A stretch of DNA of 9,968 bases from JAUUZT01 sp964654015 (GTDB lineage: Bacteria; Chloroflexota; Dehalococcoidia; GIF9; AB-539-J10): NCBI GenBank assembly GCA_964654015.1, contig CAZZHQ010000091.1, forward strand, positions 1 to 9,968, written 5' to 3'. The notes beneath the pieces were generated by a model. That model was given only the letters and a program-made list of their open reading frames with translations, searched no databases and had not been told where the DNA came from. Made by a program: the position numbers and the translations under genes. Shown here in pieces: positions 5,180-9,968 of the stretch; the first letter of the stretch is position 1, and each line of letters begins with the position of its first letter.

Positions 5180-6445
5180 ATGCCAAAAAGGAATTTCAAG
5201 GTTTATTACACAGAATATACCCCCGACGGGGCAGAATATCTTGTTCAGAATTCTGACCTAAAAAATCATAACGTCGCCCTTGTACGATTGACCTCATCAC
5301 AGATCTCTGGGAGCACGGTTACTTCTACTTCTCCAAAACTACTTCAAGTTCTCGCGCTGGATAAGCCGGACTACATAATAACTGATGCTGACCAAAATGA
5401 TGAACCCATTCTGACTATCGAATTCACCACCCAAGCCCCAGTAGGCCAAAATGAAATGCAACGCTACGCAAGAGCTGCTGCTTCAGTAATCAATGAGGTT
5501 CCTGGCGCATTTGTTTTTGCGGCTGATAAATACATACGCCATAGTGATGCTAGCTGGCATCACAGAACTGCACATAAAGTTTATCTTGCTTCTGCCAAGG
5601 CATCGCAGATATATAACACTCCCATGCTGACCTTTGACTGGCCATTTGATGAGGATGAGTATCAAAACGGTAACGGTGGTTTGCTGATAAACGCAGAAAC
5701 TAATACGCCACCAGATCCAAGCGCAACTTATCCCGAAATGCAGGATTTTTTTAAATATATTAATCTAGTCTTAAAACACCACATCAATGATACACGATCA
5801 CAATTGATGCCAGAAGGATTTATTCGTGACCGTATCCAACTTATGGAGAAGAAGTGCCCGCTTAAGTATGTCAGAATTGGAGAGAGCCCAGGATTCGATT
5901 CTGTAGCCAAAATAAAAACTGTCGAACTAGCAGAGATGCTGCTGGGAAAGAAAGCACCAAATGAAGTCACGCCATTACTTGCAAATGTAACTGCTCAAAT
6001 CCTAAATCCTAAGCTAAGTAAATCACTAGCAGAGGCACAGTTGGAGCTAAGAAATTTTTGGATGAGAGACGAAACCGTGATAGTGGCCACAAAAGCAGAT
6101 CCCCTCGCTAATAATCGTGGTTACGGAGATCCCTTTTCAGGAACGCTTGCTGCAGTAGACTTCATCCATTGCCACCAGGTTGATAGTCATCTTCTGATTA
6201 ACAGAAAGCGAAATTTGATAATGCTATTTAATCATCCTAATGCTGAGGTATACTATGAGACTAATTTAGGTATACCGACGGACTATGCAGACCTCAAGTC
6301 TATAGAAGATATGAAGCACATCACGACTACGATTTTTACTTCCCACATAGCTTTTCAGCTTAACAAAAGCATTAAGACTTTTTTCAATCTTGCCGATTTG
6401 ATAATACTTCCGAAGAACATTTATATCGGGAGAGCTCAGATCTGA
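5180..6445 (+). CDS. Putative restriction nuclease with variant PD-(D/E)XK motif (421 aa)
   Basis: The N-terminal half holds a nuclease-like core: KPDYIITDADQNDEPILTIE at 62-81, with D64 as the first acidic residue and E81 at the end of a strand. It continues EFTTQAPVGQNEMQRYARAA (81-100), a helix bearing conserved-looking Q and R residues, then GAFVFAADKYI (109-119). The usual ExK is ExT here (E81-F-T83), with Q85 nearby. From memory, restriction-like proteins with EFxxxxxxGxN followed by a QR helix form a family; this was not checked. The C-terminal half (220-421) has no motif I recognise and may bind DNA. Weak AGGTAAAG precedes the ATG. The gene follows the two EVE genes and overlaps the opposing nuclease gene by 10 bp. 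The exact family is unknown. Confidence 0.6.
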   Translation: MPKRNFKVYYTEYTPDGAEYLVQNSDLKNHNVALVRLTSSQISGSTVTSTSPKLLQVLALDKPDYIITDADQNDEPILTIEFTTQAPVGQNEMQRYARAAASVINEVPGAFVFAADKYIRHSDASWHHRTAHKVYLASAKASQIYNTPMLTFDWPFDEDEYQNGNGGLLINAETNTPPDPSATYPEMQDFFKYINLVLKHHINDTRSQLMPEGFIRDRIQLMEKKCPLKYVRIGESPGFDSVAKIKTVELAEMLLGKKAPNEVTPLLANVTAQILNPKLSKSLAEAQLELRNFWMRDETVIVATKADPLANNRGYGDPFSGTLAAVDFIHCHQVDSHLLINRKRNLIMLFNHPNAEVYYETNLGIPTDYADLKSIEDMKHITTTIFTSHIAFQLNKSIKTFFNLADLIILPKNIYIGRAQI

Positions 6446-6900
6446 TTAACTATTTCACCTGCCTTGTACACAACTATTCTGCCACTGGAATACGCAAAGA
6501 CAAAAACATGATTTGGGATGGATAGTTCTTCTATCTCTTTCTTGGTTGCTCCGATACAGATAGCCTTATGTAAACATTCTTGTCGTTTGTCAAACCACAC
6601 ATTAGAGAGATTCAATTTATTTTTCAGGTCTCTTATGTGGCCCTCATTTATGTTCTCTAGTTTATCGACATCACCCTGGTAGAAACGAGCCTTTGCTTCT
6701 ACTATGAAGATGTCATCATCTTTTTGAGCAATAATATCCGGAGTAATTGACCCCCTACCCCGGTAACTACCCATAAGTGTAATACCACCGTGACTACCAG
6801 GCGGATTAAAAGACTTAATAATATAGCCGTTTTGTATCAGGAAATCGCGTCCCTTATGCGTAACGAATCCCTCTTCTTGATAATTATTCTCTATCGACAT
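6436..6900 (-). CDS. Small PD-(D/E)XK nuclease of the restriction-modification operon
   Basis: A clear PD-(D/E)XK core: GSITPDIIAQKDDDIFIVEA at 50-69, with D55, E68 and K70 (IVEAKARF), after an N-terminal helix (HKGRDFLIQNGYIIKSF) and a GxG-containing loop (SYRGRG). The strand KAICIGATKKEIEEL (112-126) and FVFAYSSGRIVVY (133-145) complete the fold. At 154 residues it is short for a Type II endonuclease, most of which exceed 200. It may be a minimal endonuclease, or it may need a partner such as the 421-residue protein. Its ATG lies inside the end of the DPPY methyltransferase gene (10-nt overlap), so translation is probably coupled. It ends tail to tail with the opposing gene, which leaves no space for a terminator. 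Confidence 0.75.
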   Translation of the reverse strand: MSIENNYQEEGFVTHKGRDFLIQNGYIIKSFNPPGSHGGITLMGSYRGRGSITPDIIAQKDDDIFIVEAKARFYQGDVDKLENINEGHIRDLKNKLNLSNVWFDKRQECLHKAICIGATKKEIEELSIPNHVFVFAYSSGRIVVYKAGEIVNQI

Positions 6901-7934
6901 GTTATTAGAACTTCGTGCGTATCTTTCAAAACACCTCTACCTTGCATGGAATGATTGTAGGCCCGCAAAGTGATGGTGACATCTCTATAATATTGCCTGC
7001 AAATCTCCTGGATTTCCGCTGGAGAAACTAAACCTCTATCAGAATAACTTATTGCGAGAGTCGAACCTAAGTCATGTGCCGCTTCTGCTATAAAACAAAA
7101 TTCCTGTCTTACCTTTGATTTATAACCAAAATTGGATCGGAATCTATCACCTCGGTACAAACCTTTGTATTCGAGTTCAGGATGGTCATATTTAATCATA
7201 GTTTCCAATAGATGATAAAAACGAGAATATTGAGCTGTAGAATATGGTGGGTCAACATAGATCAGCTTCACTCCTTTAAGACACCTCTCTCTGTTTTCTT
7301 CTGATAATAAATCTCTATAATCTTTAGCGAGGACCATATTTTCGAAAGAGGAAAAGGCTATATGATTCTCAAGGCATTTTTCTCCAAACGCATTTGAAAT
7401 GCTCAAGTTTCGCAGTGTCCTAAGTCTCGGATGATCTTTTGGCATATATTCTGCGAAGTGGCCCGGGCTCGACTGGCAATAACCCATAGAATAGGTAAGT
7501 GCTGTCAGATAAAGAGCCCTTTTGAATTTATCTGTTATCAGGTCGATAGCATATCTGATGTTATCTATCTCTCTACATTGTTCTTTCGCAAAATAAGTAT
7601 CAGCGTAGTATTGTGTAAATAATTTGTGGCTTCTATTGGTGTCCACCTTGTCCCAAATATCTCGTTCTATATCTTCCTGAATTATACGCGTTGTGTTGTT
7701 TTCAATTATTGCAGTACCAATAATTCTAGAATATTCTTGAATATCGTTAGCGATAATTGGATGTTCGAGTTTTAGTGCATAGCCTATAGCATGTGTACCT
7801 GCCATTAAGTCAAGAACAACATCCCCTGGGGATACCAGATCTTCCAGTTTCGGAATAATAAAATCCAGCAGCTTAATCTTAGCTCCCATGTAGCGCATTA
7901 TATAAAGTTGTGGGTATCTTTTGGTCATAATCAT
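6891..7934 (-). CDS. D12-class adenine-N6 DNA methyltransferase
   Basis: Motif X-like RYMGAKIKLLDFIIPKL (14-30) precedes the S-adenosylmethionine loop DLMAGTHAIGYAL (42-54), then ANDIQEYS (62-69) as motif II and the catalytic LIYVDPPYSTAQYSRFYH (224-241) with DPPY at 228-231. TLAISYSDRG (292-301) matches the later motif. This order is that of Dam-like D12 enzymes, which methylate adenine N6. The loop reads GTHAIG rather than the common GxGxxG. The roughly 140 residues between motif II and DPPY may form the target recognition region. The ATG overlaps the TGA of the upstream methyltransferase as ATGA. A start at residue 13 or 16 (MRYMGAK) is also possible, as motif X usually sits near the N terminus. 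It probably protects host DNA against the nuclease encoded next to it. Confidence 0.88.
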   Translation of the reverse strand: MIMTKRYPQLYIMRYMGAKIKLLDFIIPKLEDLVSPGDVVLDLMAGTHAIGYALKLEHPIIANDIQEYSRIIGTAIIENNTTRIIQEDIERDIWDKVDTNRSHKLFTQYYADTYFAKEQCREIDNIRYAIDLITDKFKRALYLTALTYSMGYCQSSPGHFAEYMPKDHPRLRTLRNLSISNAFGEKCLENHIAFSSFENMVLAKDYRDLLSEENRERCLKGVKLIYVDPPYSTAQYSRFYHLLETMIKYDHPELEYKGLYRGDRFRSNFGYKSKVRQEFCFIAEAAHDLGSTLAISYSDRGLVSPAEIQEICRQYYRDVTITLRAYNHSMQGRGVLKDTHEVLITCR

Positions 7935-9172
7935 TTTTCAAAAATTAGAATCCAGTCATGGGTAATAATGCCACTATATGTATTTCGCGCAGTGAGTAAT
8001 GATCGAGAATTTTCGTTAATCTTATCTTGAAAACAGGCCAGGGTTTTCAGTCCCAGACTATCTGCTATTTTGACAAAATAATTGTGTGTTGGAATTAATT
8101 CTCCTCTTACCAAGCTATCACTTATTTTGAAAACTATGTGACCATTCTTACTCAATACTCTGTCCATCTCAGCAATACTTTTCCGCATATCAATAAAATA
8201 CTGAGAAACAACTTTAGCCATTTTGGTTTGGCCCTTTTCAAATAAACGACTAACTTGCTGGTCAAGTTTTGGCAGGCCAGTTTCCTCTATCATTGAGTTA
8301 AGGTCGTTTTTATAAAATCTTTCCGTCCCTATTACTTCTTTGTCTAAGTTAAGGTATTCTACCTGGCCACGAATAATTCCTAACCAACCCATTTCTAATT
8401 TCATTGTTTCTAGATAACGAATAGAACTTATATAAGGGGGGTTGACAACAACCAGATTTACATTCTTGACCTTTTTGGGTAACGACCGAGCGTCACCTAC
8501 AAACACTTCTATTGAAGCACAATTGTCTGCAATATTATCGAGATATTGAATTCTCTTCCTCACCGCTCTATTGAAAGCTTCCATAACATCAATTTTTCTT
8601 TCTCCTCGTACATCGAGTTGGCGCATTCTCTTGCTATAGCCGGGGAATACATGTTGCGGGTCTGCATTTGATACGCTACGCAGAAAGGCAGAAAAACAAC
8701 CTAGGAAGAAATTCTTGATATCTCCACCGGGTAGATTCAAAATATGTGCTCTAAGCTTTAAGAGATCATATTTAACAAATTCCTTAAACCAGTGATCCAT
8801 ATTTACACAATACGGTTCATTAGTTTTTGTATAATCTGTTTTATCTGCAACCATATCGCATTGTAAGTCAGTTAGCGTTCTATGCAGTTGTTCTTGATCT
8901 ATTTTCGTGGTTTTCACTTTGGCTATGAAAGCAGCCAGCGGATTTAGATCCACGCCGTACGTATTTCGGTTAAGAATTTTTGCTTCCAGAAGAGTGGTTC
9001 CTGAACCACAGAAGCTGTCCAAAACATAATCCCCTTCCTGTGTGAAATGACGAATTGCAAAGCCTGGAATCGCTGGGATTAATTTACCAAAGTATCTATG
9101 GAAAGAGTGCATTCCATTTCGCTTTATCTCTTTCTCTTGGAGAAGTAATTGTTTATATAGTTTATTATTCAT
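7931..9172 (-). CDS. DNA amino-methyltransferase with NPPY motif
   Basis: Residues 22-48 (HSFHRYFGKLIPAIPGFAIR and following) form the pre-motif helix. The S-adenosylmethionine site is VLDSFCGSGTTLLEAK (50-65) followed by GVDLNPLAAFIAK (73-85), and the catalytic motif is LVVVNPPYISSIRYLE (240-255), with NPPY at 244-247. VLSKNGHIVFKISD (339-352) fits a later core strand. NPPY enzymes methylate adenine N6 or cytosine N4, so the target base is uncertain. The 160-residue stretch between motif II and NPPY may hold target recognition. Two methyltransferases beside one nuclease suggest an asymmetric recognition site with one enzyme per strand. An in-frame TAA just before the ATG fixes the start; Shine-Dalgarno signal there is weak, whereas a short ORF with a strong one lies just upstream. 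Confidence 0.88.
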   Translation of the reverse strand: MNNKLYKQLLLQEKEIKRNGMHSFHRYFGKLIPAIPGFAIRHFTQEGDYVLDSFCGSGTTLLEAKILNRNTYGVDLNPLAAFIAKVKTTKIDQEQLHRTLTDLQCDMVADKTDYTKTNEPYCVNMDHWFKEFVKYDLLKLRAHILNLPGGDIKNFFLGCFSAFLRSVSNADPQHVFPGYSKRMRQLDVRGERKIDVMEAFNRAVRKRIQYLDNIADNCASIEVFVGDARSLPKKVKNVNLVVVNPPYISSIRYLETMKLEMGWLGIIRGQVEYLNLDKEVIGTERFYKNDLNSMIEETGLPKLDQQVSRLFEKGQTKMAKVVSQYFIDMRKSIAEMDRVLSKNGHIVFKISDSLVRGELIPTHNYFVKIADSLGLKTLACFQDKINENSRSLLTARNTYSGIITHDWILIFEK

Positions 9173-9191
9173 GGCTTACGCTTATTTGTAT

Positions 9192-9242
9192 TTAGATTAC
9201 GCCACAGGCCTCGTTCAGGGTTGCCGTTTCAGTAAAAGACAT
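9192..9242 (-). CDS. Possible 16-codon leader ORF before the methyltransferase genes
   Basis: The minus strand has GGAGG 9 nt before an ATG that opens MSFTETATLNEACGVI and a TAA, ending 19 nt before the ATG of the NPPY methyltransferase. The site is far stronger than that of the methyltransferase itself, so ribosomes loading here could re-initiate downstream. It could equally be a chance ORF. Confidence 0.3.
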   Translation of the reverse strand: MSFTETATLNEACGVI

Positions 9243-9265
9243 TAACTATTTCCTCCATCGCTTCT

Positions 9266-9529
9266 TTAAGAGCGCTGAGATTTCCACAAAGTGAGCTGAC
9301 CACTATTGTAGTCAGCCATCGCTTTCTCATAAGCCACTCGGGGCCGGAAACCTTGAGAGTAGTAATGCCATATAAGTTGAATCTTTCTCAGATCTTCCTC
9401 GCTGTAATCATTTCTTTCAACCATGGCATACCGAATTTTACGTGGCTTAATATAGCCTTTCGATTCAAAATAGTAAAGAAGATCCTTTGTAAGTCCTTCT
9501 GCCTGTTGTAGAACTTCTCCTGTTCTCAT
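9266..9529 (-). CDS. MerR-like winged-helix regulator (short)
   Basis: MRTGEVLQQAEGLTKDLLYY followed by FESKGYIKP matches the start of MerR-family DNA-binding domains (an xIGEV...T..TLRYYE..GLI-like pattern). YSEEDLRKIQLIWHYYSQGF then fits the second helical part, and a short tail follows instead of a long coiled coil and effector domain. At 87 residues it is about two thirds of a typical MerR protein. A GTG at 9557-9559 would add 10 Cys/Thr-rich residues; I prefer the ATG at 9527-9529 because GGGGTAAGG lies directly before it. It is the first gene of the restriction-modification operon, in the place where many Type II systems keep a controller protein, so timing of methyltransferase and nuclease expression is its likely job (inferred). 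Confidence 0.75.
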   Translation of the reverse strand: MRTGEVLQQAEGLTKDLLYYFESKGYIKPRKIRYAMVERNDYSEEDLRKIQLIWHYYSQGFRPRVAYEKAMADYNSGQLTLWKSQRS

Positions 9530-9543
9530 CCTTACCCCTGAGC

Positions 9544-9579
9544 AAGTGCAAGTGTTCACTTTAGTGGAAATTCACACTT
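9544..9579. promoter_or_regulatory. Cluster of AAGTG/CACTT half-sites in the MerR gene leader
   Basis: AAGTG occurs at 9544-9548 and 9550-9554, and CACTT at 9557-9561 and 9575-9579. The middle pair forms AAGTG-TT-CACTT, a dyad with 5-bp arms. All lie between the promoter and the preferred ATG, from about +4 to +39, a position suited to repression of the operon by its own regulator. No binding is shown. Confidence 0.35.
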
Positions 9580-9589
9580 ACTTGTAGGA

Positions 9590-9618
9590 ATATTAACCCC
9601 TTTTTAGCCAATTGTCAA
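9590..9618 (-). promoter_or_regulatory. Promoter of the MerR/restriction-modification operon
   Basis: On the minus strand a perfect TTGACA (9618-9613) is followed after 17 nt by TAATAT (9595-9590), which has four of six -10 consensus bases. It lies about 60 nt before the MerR ATG. It has the usual 17-nt spacing rather than the 19-20 nt spacer of classic MerR-activated promoters, which suits constitutive or repressed expression. Confidence 0.6.
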
Positions 9619-9743
9619 TATGCATCTAGTCACTTCATGAGAGTTCTGAGACAATTAGCAGCTTAGTGCTTTGTTCAGCAGGCGCCAAATCGTTGCCTTA
9701 TGAATGGCATTGTGCTAAATTTGAGTTGGGAGTGTCTACCTAC

Positions 9744-9968
9744 GTGCGTTATGAGTTTCCGCTTAATTTAGCCAAACAAGTTCGGAAGAAGTGGACAACC
9801 ACGATTGGCGGACAATACACACCTCCACCTTTGCCAGGTGACCGCCCTCTTCGGGCTTTGCTGGAGGTAGCTTACTTAGCTGGCTTAGAAACAGACGAAG
9901 CCCGTCACCTAAACTTTACGCTTTGTTGTACCCCCACCGTTGATAGTGTTCGTCGGCAATACCAAGAT
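9744..9968 (+). CDS. Start of a DACNV-like sensor protein, cut by the window edge
   Basis: The frame is open from 9630 to the right edge. I place the start at GTG 9744 because GGGAG (9728-9732) lies 11 nt upstream and the recognisable sequence starts there: VRYEFPLNLAKQVRKKW, then PPPLPGDRPLRALLEVAYLA (27-46), then GLETDEARHLNFTL. The pattern of an aromatic-rich start, a KW turn, LP followed by an LLE..Y.A helix, and a DE.R...F strand resembles the DACNV domain from memory. DACNV is a predicted N-terminal sensor of diadenylate-cyclase-type nucleotide signalling proteins. Earlier TTG/GTG starts (9693, 9726, 9732) cannot be excluded. It is divergent from the restriction-modification operon. The effector part lies outside the window. 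Confidence 0.5.
   Translation, partial: MRYEFPLNLAKQVRKKWTTTIGGQYTPPPLPGDRPLRALLEVAYLAGLETDEARHLNFTLCCTPTVDSVRRQYQD

Noticed and set aside
1..9968. CRISPR array, transposase, integrase or toxin-antitoxin pair.
   Set aside because: No regularly spaced direct repeats were seen, and none of the translated genes carries the corresponding motifs.

Overview
This looks like a bacterial accessory region: a defence island of nine complete protein genes that can be supported, with clipped genes at both edges. Base composition is moderately AT-rich. Several genes have strong Shine-Dalgarno sequences (AGGAGGT at 4584-4590, GGGGAG before 3355). A compact TTGACA-17-TAATAT promoter lies near 9600. A Gram-positive anaerobe of the Clostridia type would fit, but the sequence does not prove it. 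No rRNA, intact tRNA, transposase, integrase or CRISPR array was seen.

Left part (1-3354). Two minus-strand genes are each separated from their neighbours by unusual repeated non-coding DNA. One encodes a SIR2-like/DUF4917 protein (211-1212). The other encodes an unrecognised 434-residue protein with a possible PIN-like acidic layout (1582-2886). Three intergenic stretches (about 110-202, 1293-1370 and 3088-3287) share pieces of one another. Two of them carry tRNA T-arm-like sequence. The layout resembles gene cassettes bounded by decayed copies of one repeat.

Middle part (3355-6445). Three plus-strand genes encode an EVE-type modified-base reader fused to a PD-(D/E)XK-like nuclease domain, a stand-alone EVE protein, and a 421-residue putative nuclease. 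The first and third are preceded by near-identical palindromic motifs (AGGTAATTACCT and AGGTAATCACCT), which suggests shared control. Together they look like a modification-sensing restriction module. The third gene runs tail to tail into the next block, overlapping it by 10 bp.

Right part (6436-9618, minus strand). This is a compact Type II-like restriction-modification operon in transcription order: a MerR-like regulator, a 16-codon ORF with a strong ribosome binding site, an NPPY amino-methyltransferase, a DPPY (D12-class) adenine methyltransferase, and a small PD-(D/E)XK nuclease. The last three overlap by 4 and 10 nt. A divergent gene runs off the right edge from about 9744 and resembles the DACNV sensor domain from memory.

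The genes therefore combine modification-dependent attack (EVE plus nucleases), classical restriction-modification and a probable NAD-targeting abortive defence. The least explained items are the cassette-like repeats, the 434-residue protein and the shared operator-like motif.
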